Source of the DNA: Symbiodinium natans | Lineage: Eukaryota > Sar > Dinophyceae > Suessiales > Symbiodiniaceae | Assembly: GCA_905221605.1 (NCBI GenBank) | Contig: CAJNDS010000295.1 | Coordinates: 1 to 62,000 of the forward strand | Reading direction: 5' to 3' | Length of the DNA stretch: 62,000 nucleotides | In this document: piece after piece, positions 50,583 to 61,300 of the stretch | Layout: each line of letters begins with the position of its first letter | Numbering within the stretch: position 1 is the stretch's first letter | Made by a program: the position numbers and the translations under genes | The notes under the pieces: model-generated | Told to the model about the DNA's origin: nothing | Database searches by the model: none | What the model saw: only the letters and a program-made list of their open reading frames with translations

Positions 50583-52880
50583 CGGGAAAAATCACTTCCT
50601 ATCACTGCGTATAGTCAAGAGCTCCAGGTACCCGTACTGAATGAGGGCTCCATACGCAACGAAAGGGCGTACGTGCAGTCCTGTGTCTTTCACATTGGCT
50701 CGACCCACAGCGCCATTACCGCACTATCTCGAGGTCAACACCGACGTACGAGTGGCAGTTGACCGATGACTACCGGCGATTACTGAAGGCAACGGACTCC
50801 AAAGACAAGTCCGTCATGGTTCATACATCTTCTTTTTAACATTCCCTGAAGCATCAAGTGACGATGCAGTGATCCTTGTGAGCATCACTAGTCCCAACTG
50901 GCCAGCACTGTGACCAGAATTGCAGCACAGCTGCTGCCCCCCCCCCACTGTCAGCGCTCGACAACCTCTCACCGCAAATTGCTAAATCAAAGACAGCAGG
51001 CCGTCGTAACATGAACTACATCTTAGAGGGCACAGTCTGCGCTACAGTACGAGTGTCACACCTTTAGACCAGCCAGCTTTGCGGAACAAACAGTCGTGCT
51101 TTCATCAGGCTTGCCAGCACTTCTGCAAGCTGCCTTACCCTGCACAGAAGCATTATGTTGTGGCACATTTTCATTTTGTTCTGTTGAAGGCCTGCAGTTG
51201 CTCCAACAACCTTTTGCGTGTTCGGCACTTCCGAGGGCAGGCTTTCCACAAGGCTTGGGAAAGGGCATCATGCTAGCCTTAAGGCCGGGTTGGGTGCGTC
51301 TTCTTTAAAACCTCAAAAGCTGCTCAACTTCTTTTCTGGTCTGGAGACCGGTACAGCAGCTTCAGATATGGCTTCTGAGGGGGTATCTACAGAAGTCTCT
51401 GGCCCATAGGCCGGGCTGCTGGACCCTTCTGCTTCTTGGACCGACATGCTGAAGCTGCGGAAAATCAAAACACTACAAACAGACTGGTCCACGTTCCTAA
51501 GGCGTGGCTCTGAAAAATCAGTGTAGTGCACAGTTACGACTGCTACACTCAACTCTGGCCCGCAGAACAGACAAGCTCTCAACGTGGAAAAAGAGCAATT
51601 ATACTAAGAAGTACAACCTCTTGTAAAAGTAATTAACAAGAGAAAACTTGCACAGGGGACACACGAAGCAGAATCACGCGCACACTGCTTCTACTATCCA
51701 ATACACTTCCAGCAAGCTCTTTCCGCAACTGCACTTTAAACACAACTACGGAGTTCTTGTCTTTGTTGGTGTTTTCTGTGTAGAATTCACGTTCAAGGTC
51801 TGGGAAGTTGACCAACGTGGCTTTCGGGTGGGTTTGGGGTGCTTGGGCGGGTTTGGCCATGCTATAAGGGGCTGGGTTTTGTTTGGCCTCTTTTGAAAGG
51901 GTTGGAAGTCCTAGGTTTTCCGGAATAACAAAACAATGTTTTTTAATTTGGAAACACAGCCCAAGCCAACTCAAGCACTTTAAAAGGCTTTCTACTTGAA
52001 GCTTCTGCCCACTTTTGGCGGCGTCACCAATCAGATTGGAGGAGTACCTACTGTTGCTCTGGCAAAGTCGGCGCGTGACAAGCCTTGGCGGTGTAAAGCC
52101 CAAGAAGTTTTAAGAGTGTTTGCGGCGCAAGCTGGACCAGCTTCTGACCAAAACCAATTGGCTCTATGTTTATTGCAAACATTTGGATCTTTGCTACCAT
52201 CAACAACCCGCAAGCTTGCCTTAGCATCAGCTTGAACCTCTTCCACAAGATGTTTGGAAAGGTTCCGCTTAACTTCCACCGGCCTGATTTTGTGGCACGC
52301 AGCGTCTTGAAAACTGTGAAAAGCAAAGCTCGCGCAGCTGTCTCTTTTTGACTTCGCACTTGAGCCAAACACCAAAGTGTTCAGCAAGCTTCAGTTCTTG
52401 CAGCAAGCTCTCTCCAAGAGCTAAGGGCTCCAAAAAGCTACGAATTCCATCTCAACTTTGTTCTACAAAGGAGGTAAAGCAAAAGAGCAATGCAACTGCT
52501 TTGGTCTACACCTCGGGGACTTCAGGTCACTTCCGAACAGCAAAACAGCGAAGCTTCAGAGTCCACTCTGCACTCCTACTCCCATCCTACACGTCCAACG
52601 GCAACGAACGAAGTGGCGGGGACACGGAGTGAGTTGCAACAAGACAGAACCTCAGAGTTCTGACACGCACTTCTTCACTACTGCTCTCAAGCAGTTCCAA
52701 GTGCTTCAAAACTCATCCTAGGCCATGCCAACAAGACAAGAACATGCCAAAGTCAAGCAAGACATGCCACACATGCTTAAGGGCTTTGGGACAAACCAAA
52801 CATGCTCATGCCAAGTCATGCAGCAGAAAAACTCTCATGCTTCTCTCTGTATGGTCAAACACCACATGGCACCAACTGGG
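50583..52880. other. Unique sequence, no gene recognised
   Basis: Both strands have moderate frames (for example minus 51313-51582, 51633-52103, 52031-52387) of ordinary composition. No motif, splice pattern or repeat lets me call them. This could be 3' untranslated or LTR sequence of the second copia element, or unrelated. Confidence 0.3.
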
Positions 52881-53029
52881 CAAACACTACAGGTGAATTT
52901 TACGTCTGCACGCTGCGAGGCGTAGCCACCCGAAGGGGCTGTGGGTTCAAGTGAAACAAAAGCTTACTAAAACTGTGGGGTGAAACTGCCGGTAAGTTCC
53001 CCTCTCATTCCTTGTCCTCGGTTTTGACG

Positions 53030-55590
53030 TACCGCTACCCTCAACCGAAGTGAGGCCGGAATGTCGTTTTGACCAAGTCGTTGCCAGTGGCTTGAAGACT
53101 TTGGCCAAGGCAATTGCCTGTATGCTTGCACATTCTCTATGTTGTCTATTCGGGAGGTGATCCATGCCCTCTTCGTGGAGGCCGCTATCCCTCAACCGAA
53201 TGGAGGTCAATTCCTGTAGACCCAGATGCTCGTTCTACGAGTCTCATTGCATGTCCTGAGTGCTTCCATCCACACCCCTCAACCGTAGTGAGGCCGGACA
53301 TGTCTTCAAACCAGGTCATGGCCCAAGGCTTCATGGACTCTGGTTACGGTGGCTGCCTCTTGCATGCACAGGGCATACTTCCTGTGGCTTTTGCCGGGAG
53401 GTGATCCATGCCCTCCGATTCTCAGAGGCCGCTATCCCTCTACCAGCGGGGTGGTCAATCCCCATAGACCGTTCCATATTGATTGAGGCCCAATTCTGCA
53501 CTTTCTCGTCATCTCACCTTGACGGATCCATGCCCTCGATTCACACATCTCCAACACGAGCCAAGCAGGAGGAACAGGTGAAGTACCTGCCCAAACATAC
53601 CCCTTTTTAGGCTGGAGGACGCTAAGCGACCGAAATCGCCGCTACGCACCGGTGACCCCACGCCACACACCTTCAACAGGTGGCCGGTACAGGCGCCTGA
53701 CAGGGGGCCGGGCAAGGTGCCGACTACCAGGTCAAACCCACCCTGCCTGTGAGGATATTATGTACGAGGCCGCTATCCATTGTGAGACTTGACATTCTCC
53801 AACCCAGCCGTAGCCATTGTTCCAAAGACAGTCGGCTGGCTCTCTTGTTTGCCACCAAAACTCCATACTCTCACTTGGGAGTCGATTACCCTCAACCGAA
53901 GTGAGGCCCACTCTGCGACCACGGGTTTGCTGCATGCTTGGTCCTTGTGGGCATTTCTGAAAGCAGTGACAACGAATCCTCCACGGAGTACGTCCCGGCT
54001 AATCCAGGGTTCTCAGCAGCTCCGGTGTTCTCGCACTTACTAACCGTGCCTTGCTGTTCTCCCCAGAATCGCCCTGGCTTTCTCGCACTTACTTACCAGT
54101 CGACGTATTCCTCACCACAAAGTTCACTGCCATTGGGACTCAAGGCTTCTCCAGTGCAATGCTGGTACCTGCCCTTTGCTGGTCTCCATGCCTGGCCAGT
54201 GTCCCTCATCCATATTCTGGAGTTTGCACTTTATAGCTCACATTCCCTCAGACCAAAGTCGAGGCCGAATGTTGCTTTGTTTGATTGAGCACTGCTGGGC
54301 TGCGGTTGTACCTATCGATTGCTCCGACACACCGGCACCGCGGAGTCTATGCTTCAAGCTGCTTTACCGCTTTGCGCCCAGTAGCATCAGCCGTGCAAGC
54401 TGCATGCAGTGCTTCCAGAGTCTTCAAGACTCAATTCCGGCAGACCAATAAGTGCCCGGCCTGCCCATTCCATCATTCTTCCCTCAGCTGATGCGAGGCC
54501 GGAACATCATGCACCTTCTTCATCAGCGAGGCGTTTTCGCAACCCTTCTGTTGTTCCCTCAGCCGTGGCGAGGCCGAACCATCCATTCCCTCAGCCGAGG
54601 CGAGGCCGAACCTTTACTCCAGCATAGCGAGGCCGAAACTGCCCTTGCATAGCCTCACATGGCATCTCCGCTGGTTTCACGGGTTCTGGATTGTGCTGCG
54701 AGGGTATGTTGATCACCCTCATTCCGGCAAGCTAAGCCTGCATTCGGGTTTGCCCTCACATGGCCCTTAATGGCGAGGCTGTGCTCGCAATTCAATCCAC
54801 TTCCACTTGCCTGGTTACTGGCCGGCGACGTTTCATCACCTCAAAGGAGCATCCATTCCTCATCATCTTCCGACAAGGCCAGCATCCTTCTCGACACATC
54901 AGGGCCATACACCATAATCACCAGCCTACCCAGGTACCTGATTTCACGTCCGCTGCCATCAATCATCAGGGATGGGTTTGTGGGATCGACATAGAAATCG
55001 ATGTTCCAAAGCCTCGCATCCTCACAGCATCGGAAATCCCGGAGCTGCAGGTGGAGGTTAGCTGCATTCAGGCTTCTTTGGACATTCCAATTCCCACAGC
55101 TGCCCCAGGCTATGTTGCCTCTCCTGGTGCGACGGACGAAGTGGATACGATATGACTGCGACAGTTCCAGGAAAAGCCCTTCACGACGCTCCTGGTCTGA
55201 CCATGCAAATACACAGCACGCAATTGCCGGCATGATCCGTCGCTCTCCGTCTGCCTTGCAGCAAGTCTCTTTGGCGTGTGGCACACTGTCCAGGGCACTG
55301 TGGACGGCCACTCTGGTCGCCGATAGCTCACGAGCGGAAATCTGCGGTTGAGACGGGGCCCTGTTCCAACAAAGGAAGTTAAGGCCTCGGAACCCTCTTC
55401 GCTCGCACAGGTCTGCTATCTTCTTGCACCTCAGTTCCAGGAGGTGTTTCCCTCAACCGTGGTGAGGCCGAACTATGTTGTCCCTCCGAGCGAGGCCGAA
55501 GACTTTCCACAATCCTCAGCTTAGGCGAGGCCGACAACACCCTCAGCAGCGAGGTCAAAAGTTCCCTCAGCACTCGGCGAGGCCGTACAC
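53030..55590. repeat. Dispersed ~22-bp motif 'CCCTCARCCGNRGYGAGGCCGAA'
   Basis: At least fourteen copies at irregular spacing, for example 53038, 53192, 53277, 53889, 54482, 54557, 54586, 55451, 55486, 55520 and 55572. Core: CCCTCA-(A/G)CCG-x-(A/G)G(C/T)GAGGCCG. A longer repeat, GGGAGGTGATCCATGCCCTC...GAGGCCGCTATCCCTC, occurs at 53151 and 53395. The motif folds weakly (CCTC/GAGG). No open frame spans it. Confidence 0.7.
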
Positions 55591-55745
55591 AGGCAGCTAT
55601 GTGGCTGGCAGAACTACCGAGCAAACACAGTGGTTTCGGTTTGAGTCCTGTTGGAGCCCACCCTTAGGTACAGACTCCAGGCCACCGATCCGCTCTCTAC
55701 CTGCGCACCCCACCGGGGTTGAGCCGAGACTTGAGCCAGGTGAAT

Positions 55746-55762
55746 TTTACACACCCCCTCAT
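55746..55762 (-). promoter_or_regulatory. Putative polypurine tract and 3' LTR start of copia element 2
   Basis: In element sense: ATGAGGGGG|TGTGTAAA, about 30 nt after the stop codon. A G-rich tract directly before TG mirrors the arrangement in copia element 1. Confirmation requires the 5' LTR beyond base 62,000. Confidence 0.4.
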
Positions 55763-55789
55763 GCACAGATGGTCCTTGGGTAGTTCCCT

Positions 55790-58700
55790 TCAGTCCTTTC
55801 TTTCCTCCTGCTTCAGGATCTTCTTTCCAATCCTGACAAGAGCCTTTCCAAGCTCTTCCGGGTAGGTCCCAGACTCCTTCAGAGACGCACTCTTCGAGTG
55901 TTCGTGGTTTCCTGCGCAAACGTACGAAGACAGTTCCCACACACAGGCAGCACTATTAGAAGCGAACCACCATCTCTTCCAAGTCTTCTCTTTCTTCTCG
56001 AAGCAGCATCTATCTACTAGACATCCTTGCGTTAGACCAATGCTTTTAGAGACTTCTAGAAATACCGTTTCCTTCCACAAAGAGGACCTTTCAGGCCATT
56101 CGTGGGTTAACAGCAAACCCTCGTTAGAGGCATAGGGGCCGAAGAGCTTCCCTATAAGTCTCCAGCAACTCTTGTGAATCTTTAGCGTCTTCCGCCAAAG
56201 TTCCAAACCTCGTCGCTTGCGGAAACGCAGGTACCTCAAGGGGCAGCCTGAGCCTGAGCTGCAAAGCGTAGACAAATGCGCAAAGACACGGACCTTTCCC
56301 TGCTTCAGGACTCTTAAGATCTCTTCAAGAACAAGAAAGGTGTTCTTACTCAGAAGATTGATTTCCCGAGTCACTCCGAAGTACGCTATGCCTTTCTCTC
56401 GAGCACACGCTCTCGCTATAGCACTCGACTCTTCGCAGCAAAGCTCCAGAACGACGAGCGACACCGTTCCTTTAGCCACTGCCGTCGCGGCTTCCATCCA
56501 GGAGCTAGGAACCTCCAGCGGAGAGGACCTTACTGCGTTCGAAGATACTTCCTTAGTGATATTGGGCTCATTTCTTACTTCTTCGACGTTTTCTTCGGAG
56601 ATCGACGACCACGATTCTGGCTCGTTAATGAGGCCAGCTGCCTCACAAAGACTGACCACATTCTCCGCAGTTGGGGATTTCGTTAGAGCATCTGCGGGGT
56701 TGAGTTTCCCCGGTATATACTCCAGCGTCAATCTTTCCTTGGCGACTAGTTGTTGGAGAAAAGCAGCTCTCAACTCTATGTGGCGGACTTTCCTAAGGAG
56801 GGTACTCATTTGCGCTATGGACAGGGCGCTTTCAGAGTCCCCGTACGCGTGCAACTGATATCGGCCTTCCTCCGAGTCAGAAGGCATCCCCTCCACCATC
56901 GTCTGCACCAACAGAGATATATACAATCCCTCTCTTGCGAGCGCGATTTCAGTCAGTGCTGCTAGCTCGGCTTCTGCCGATGACAAAGCTACTGTCGTCT
57001 GTTTCCGACTGAACGTCTTCAAGCAACAGTTGTTCCAGGTCACAATTCCACCACTCACAGAGTTCAAACCCCAAGACGCGTCAACAAAACACGACACTGA
57101 CTCTCGGTCCTCATCAGGGGCTAAAAGCTCTCTACGTGAGGGGAACACTTGGACCTTATGCGGTAAACCAGACACCCACCTCAGAACATCCCTCATACAA
57201 GCTTCGGCTGCTTCATTGGGGGCTGACTGGTGTCTTCCTAGAAAACCGCATACATACTGCAAATCAGGTCTTGAAAGCGACGCCCAGGCTAGGCGTCCCA
57301 AGGTACGCCTATAGCGCTCGTGCGCCTCTGGCGTAAGAGGTGTGTCCTGTCCTTTCTTGATGAGGTCAGCATACCGCCGCTCTAATGGTGGAAGCTTCGG
57401 CGCCACCTTAGTGATTCCGTACTCCTCACAGCAAGACCTCAAGTACTTGGCGTCCAAGCCAAAGTATACGCAGGGCTCTCCGGGCTTTTTCCGGAAGATC
57501 CTACGTCCCAAGAAAGACACCTCACCTGGTTTTCCTTCCAAGAGCTCACCTGTTAGCTTAAGCTTGTAGCGTTTCTTCAGGTCTTCATACACCTTTCGAG
57601 CTTCGGCGGTGTTCTCGGCCCAAATCAACAGATCGTCAACATAAAAGAGTACAATCACCAAACCATTCTTGGTTTTCTTGCGGAAGATTGTAGGGTCCAA
57701 GATCTGCTGGAATCCTTGGTTTCCCAAGTACGCCGACAGCTCCTTGTACCAAGAAAGCGGGGCACTTCGAAGCCCGTTCATGGCACGAAACAGTTTCAAG
57801 AAGACCCTTTCGCCGGTCTTTGCGTTTCCTATGTTACTCGGAAGCTGCACAAACTCCGGCCTCGCAATAGCGGCGTGCATGAAGGCTACCGAGACGTCAC
57901 AGGACAGCACAGACCCTTTTCTACATAGAACAGAAAGTAGGAGTCGCAGCCCTTCCAGGCTGGTGGTAGGAGAGTAGATCCCCTCAGCGAGCGTGGTGCC
58001 GCCCATAGCGGCAAAATCGCGGACAACAAGTCTAGAGCGGTAAAGACCAGGCTTCTTAACCGTATTGACCCAACGGCTCGAAAGAACTCTTCTTCCGCTT
58101 TCCTTAGCAAGTCGATACGCTTCTCGCTCGCTCACCACTTCTCCAACGTTGAACGACTCCAATTCTTCTAGTTCTAATTTCATGGACAGATAGAGGAGTT
58201 TGGGATCTAACAGCTCACCAGAGGTCTCTGACACAGCTTGTTGGGGGACCTGACAACAGATTCTACTCCCTCCAAACTTAAGCTCGAAGGAAGACGCCGC
58301 TTGATTGCTCACAGCGCGGCAGTCAGGTCCTTCACCTAACTTCTGAAGATAATGATCCGTCAACCAATCAATCTCCATGTCCTCCATGTCAGGTTCAGGG
58401 AGATCGCCACCTGCTACCCCCTCATGACCTTCAGATCCCACTTCTGTGGGCTCGTAATCCGGGACATAATCAGGAAGCATTTCTTCATCCTCTGGGGCTT
58501 CAATCTCTTCTTCTTTTGGAACAATGGGTTCCGCAGGCGGTTCAAACAGCAAAGGCTTTTCGGGGTCCTGCGTATCAAGCACAAGAGGATTAGCTTTAGC
58601 TAACAGCTCCAACGTTGGGCTGTCGTACGTGGGTTCGTCCCGTTCAAAGATCCCACGACACGCTGGAAAGACCTCAATCTCTCCATCTCCTCCAATGACA

Positions 58701-61300
58701 GTTCCATACACACCTCCACCTCTAGGATGGACGGGGCCCAGATAGCTCACTCGAACCGTCTTGGCTCCCCGGAACTTTTCTAGATGTCGTTTGGAACCGC
58801 CAACTTTGGCCTGCGCAGAACAGCCGAAGGGAAGCGTCCTAGTCCTTTGGACTATCTCCTCGTGCAACCTGTCTATTGCTGTGGTACTATTGTTGCTGTC
58901 AAAGTTCCACAAGTTGAAACTGCGTGCGGCGTACAGCAAACAAGTCTGCCACAACATTCCACCTAAAGGTAACTGCCAAGCAGCGCCACCTTCTTCAGCA
59001 GGTCGTCGACGCTTTATCTCCGCCTCTAGGTCGAGCCATATCGACCAAAATCCCTGCTTCATCGCAGAGACCTGCCTTTCCACAGCACCTTTCGACTGCG
59101 GACGGTATCCTGGCACAACATCTACAATCGTAGGGTTCTCGCGCCTCTGCGCCGCGACCCTCTCGCACATGGATATCAGACCCTGTTCGTTATCGCACCT
59201 GAACGTTAAAGTCTTTTGGTGCAATCCAATCTCGCGGATAAACCGATCGATGTTGAATAACAAGTTCGGGTCGTGTAGTTCCATGGCGGGGATAGACATT
59301 GAGTACCGGGACGCAACATGTACAAGAAGAAGAACCCTCAGTTTCCCAAAATAATAGAAATCGACCCCAATGGTTTGATTCTCCTTCTGTAGCTGCCTCT
59401 TCAGTCTCCTGGCCGGGACTTTGCCTTTGCTAGAGCAGCAGCTTTCGCAGTTCACATCATAGGGAAAATGACCTCGGGATCGATGTACCTGGAGTGCATG
59501 GCTTCGCAAAGGAATCCTTTCTTCAATCTCCTCTCCTTGTGGAATTGGGGCTTCAGGAGGTTGTTCCGGGTTTTGTGGGGAACGATTCGGTTGGTTTGAG
59601 GAAGATGGTGGTTCACCATCATCACGGTCCAAGATTAAGGGATCAGAGCCTGTGCCACTTCCTGGAAGGGGCAGCCCTCTGAGCATCCGCAGATGCCCAG
59701 TCACTGGCTGCTTTAAGCCTCCTTCCGGCACTCTCTCATCATTTCCCTTCAACACCAAGCATGCCACATCAAGACAACATGCCAAAACATGCCACACACG
59801 CCGCAAACAAGCCAACAACTTTAAGGTTTTGGGCTTTCCCTTAGTTGGGGCTTTCGGGCTTTTCCTACCAACCAACAAGATTCGTTCTACGCAAACACGC
59901 TTGAAGCATTTTCGGGTGCGAATACGAATCCAACATCCTCCTTGTCGGGGCTTAATCCTCCTCATCTTAGGGGTTCTCTTGGAGTCTCTCTGAAACAGCT
60001 TTTTGAGCAATTTCCAAAGACCCGAAACAACGACCCCAGCCAAGGCACTGAAGATCAGGATGAGGAACACCATCGCGGACTCAACGACCACTCCTATGAA
60101 TTTAACCGGGAACGAGCACGTACCTGGACGCGCCGTCGCAAGTTTGAGAGGCCTAATCCCTGCCGGCCTTTCTCCGGAGGGTTTAGGCAGCAGTGAGAGG
60201 GGCCTAATCCCTGCTGTCCTCTTTCCGGAGGGTTTAGGAAGCAGTGAGAGGGGCCTAATCCCTGCTGGCCTTTCTCCGGAAGGTTTAGGAAGGAGTGAGA
60301 GAGGCCTAATCCCTGCTGGCCTTTCTCTGGAAGGTTTAGGAAGGAGTGAGAGAGGCCTAATCCCTGCTGGCCTTTCTCTGGAGGGTTTAGGCAGCAGTGA
60401 GAGGGGCCTAATCCCTGCTGGCCTTTCTCTGGAGGGTTTAGGAAGGAGTGAGAGAGGCCTAATCCCTGCTGGCCTTTCTCCGAAGGGTTTAGGCAGCAGT
60501 GAGAGGGGCCTAATCCCTGCTGGCCTTTCTCCGAAGGGTTTAGGCAGCAGTGAGAAGGGCCTAATCCCTGCTGGCGTTTCTCCGGAGGGTTTAGGAAGCA
60601 GTGAGAGGGGCCTAATCCCTGCTGCTGGCGTTTCTCCGGAGGGTTTAGGCAGGAGTGAGAAGGGCCTCATCCCTTCTGGCGTTTCTCCGGAGGGTTTAGG
60701 AAGCAGTGAGAGGGGCCTAATCCCTGCTGCTGGCGTTTCTCCGGAGGGTTTAGGCAAGAGTGAGAGGAGCCTAATCCCTGCTGCTGGCGTTTCTCCGGAG
60801 GGTTTAGGCAAGAGTGAGAGGGGCCTAATCCCCTCTACGCCCTCTGTGGCCAGATTTCCAAAGGGACGACACAGGTCGGCTATTTTTGAGGTCTCTTGGC
60901 CACTCCATCCCAAACAAATCAAGTCAAGCCATGCTAAGGTTCCAGGGCCATGGTTGCTGCCGCTTCTGCTTCCGGCAACAAGCAAGGGGAGCGATTCGTC
61001 ATGCCACACACAAGCACACGTGCCATGCTTCAGGGTTCTAGGGACGTCATGCCCAGCGCAAGCACAAGACAACATGTCAAACATGCCAGCACTGCCTTGC
61101 GTTAAGGCTTGGGACCCTTGAAAAACATGGTAAAACATCTCCTCCTTGCTCTTTTTGGCTCGCGCGCCTAGCGCGTCATTCTTCCAACCCCCAAAACAGA
61201 GCTGCGCACCGCATGCGCCGATCCTTCCTTCTTCGGAAACAAAACTCTCATGCCAACACACCGCAAAACATGCCACAAGCCATGCCAAGAACCATGCCAA
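55790..61300 (-). CDS. pol: Pol polyprotein of copia element 2 (1,836 codons, intact)
   Basis: The frame opens without ATG at its upstream end (TTG at 61300), so it is probably reached by a +1 shift from the protease frame. Residues about 157-385 are thirteen 17-residue repeats (GIRPLSLLPKPSGERPA) plus a partial one. About 398-430 is a membrane helix (VVESAMVFLILIFSALAGVV). About 610 is the integrase zinc site (HRSRGHFPYDVNCESC). The catalytic triad is GVDFYYF, RCDNEQG and KGAVERQ, with 37 residues between the last two. Reverse transcriptase has CDVSVAFMHA and FYVDDLLIWA (57630-57645). RNase H has CFVDASWG, SSAEAELAAL, GDSESALS and ADALTK. About 1625-1836 is a methyltransferase-like tail: VVLELCCEESS, VTREINLL, HLSTLCSSGSG. 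No stop interrupts it, so it may be functional. Confidence 0.88.
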   Translation of the reverse strand: MAWFLAWLVACFAVCWHESFVSEEGRIGACGAQLCFGGWKNDALGARAKKSKEEMFYHVFQGSQALTQGSAGMFDMLSCACAGHDVPRTLKHGTCACVWHDESLPLLVAGSRSGSNHGPGTLAWLDLICLGWSGQETSKIADLCRPFGNLATEGVEGIRPLSLLPKPSGETPAAGIRLLSLLPKPSGETPAAGIRPLSLLPKPSGETPEGMRPFSLLPKPSGETPAAGIRPLSLLPKPSGETPAGIRPFSLLPKPFGERPAGIRPLSLLPKPFGERPAGIRPLSLLPKPSRERPAGIRPLSLLPKPSRERPAGIRPLSLLPKPSRERPAGIRPLSLLPKPSGERPAGIRPLSLLPKPSGKRTAGIRPLSLLPKPSGERPAGIRPLKLATARPGTCSFPVKFIGVVVESAMVFLILIFSALAGVVVSGLWKLLKKLFQRDSKRTPKMRRIKPRQGGCWIRIRTRKCFKRVCVERILLVGRKSPKAPTKGKPKTLKLLACLRRVWHVLACCLDVACLVLKGNDERVPEGGLKQPVTGHLRMLRGLPLPGSGTGSDPLILDRDDGEPPSSSNQPNRSPQNPEQPPEAPIPQGEEIEERIPLRSHALQVHRSRGHFPYDVNCESCCSSKGKVPARRLKRQLQKENQTIGVDFYYFGKLRVLLLVHVASRYSMSIPAMELHDPNLLFNIDRFIREIGLHQKTLTFRCDNEQGLISMCERVAAQRRENPTIVDVVPGYRPQSKGAVERQVSAMKQGFWSIWLDLEAEIKRRRPAEEGGAAWQLPLGGMLWQTCLLYAARSFNLWNFDSNNSTTAIDRLHEEIVQRTRTLPFGCSAQAKVGGSKRHLEKFRGAKTVRVSYLGPVHPRGGGVYGTVIGGDGEIEVFPACRGIFERDEPTYDSPTLELLAKANPLVLDTQDPEKPLLFEPPAEPIVPKEEEIEAPEDEEMLPDYVPDYEPTEVGSEGHEGVAGGDLPEPDMEDMEIDWLTDHYLQKLGEGPDCRAVSNQAASSFELKFGGSRICCQVPQQAVSETSGELLDPKLLYLSMKLELEELESFNVGEVVSEREAYRLAKESGRRVLSSRWVNTVKKPGLYRSRLVVRDFAAMGGTTLAEGIYSPTTSLEGLRLLLSVLCRKGSVLSCDVSVAFMHAAIARPEFVQLPSNIGNAKTGERVFLKLFRAMNGLRSAPLSWYKELSAYLGNQGFQQILDPTIFRKKTKNGLVIVLFYVDDLLIWAENTAEARKVYEDLKKRYKLKLTGELLEGKPGEVSFLGRRIFRKKPGEPCVYFGLDAKYLRSCCEEYGITKVAPKLPPLERRYADLIKKGQDTPLTPEAHERYRRTLGRLAWASLSRPDLQYVCGFLGRHQSAPNEAAEACMRDVLRWVSGLPHKVQVFPSRRELLAPDEDRESVSCFVDASWGLNSVSGGIVTWNNCCLKTFSRKQTTVALSSAEAELAALTEIALAREGLYISLLVQTMVEGMPSDSEEGRYQLHAYGDSESALSIAQMSTLLRKVRHIELRAAFLQQLVAKERLTLEYIPGKLNPADALTKSPTAENVVSLCEAAGLINEPESWSSISEENVEEVRNEPNITKEVSSNAVRSSPLEVPSSWMEAATAVAKGTVSLVVLELCCEESSAIARACAREKGIAYFGVTREINLLSKNTFLVLEEILRVLKQGKVRVFAHLSTLCSSGSGCPLRYLRFRKRRGLELWRKTLKIHKSCWRLIGKLFGPYASNEGLLLTHEWPERSSLWKETVFLEVSKSIGLTQGCLVDRCCFEKKEKTWKRWWFASNSAACVWELSSYVCAGNHEHSKSASLKESGTYPEELGKALVRIGKKILKQEERKD
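60140..60840 (-). repeat. 51-bp coding minisatellite inside Pol
   Basis: Fourteen head-to-tail units of about 51 bp (some 54), each with CCTAATCCCTGCTGGC and GGAGGGTTTAGG. Lengths are multiples of three, so the pol frame stays open. Every unit contains GGGTTTAGG, a telomere-like nonamer on the plus strand. The open frame of 372 codons on the plus strand is a mirror of the repeat. Confidence 0.9.

Noticed and set aside
53808-53818. Relict dinoflagellate spliced leader (CCGTAGCCATT)
   Set aside because: Only 11 nt match the spliced-leader core. The next bases (GTTCCAAAG) differ from TTGGCTCAAG, and it is not at the 5' end of a gene-like frame.
60003-61121. 372-codon plus-strand frame with GLIPAGLSPEGLG repeats
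   Set aside because: It is the mirror of the 51-bp minisatellite inside the minus-strand polyprotein, whose domains are recognisable.
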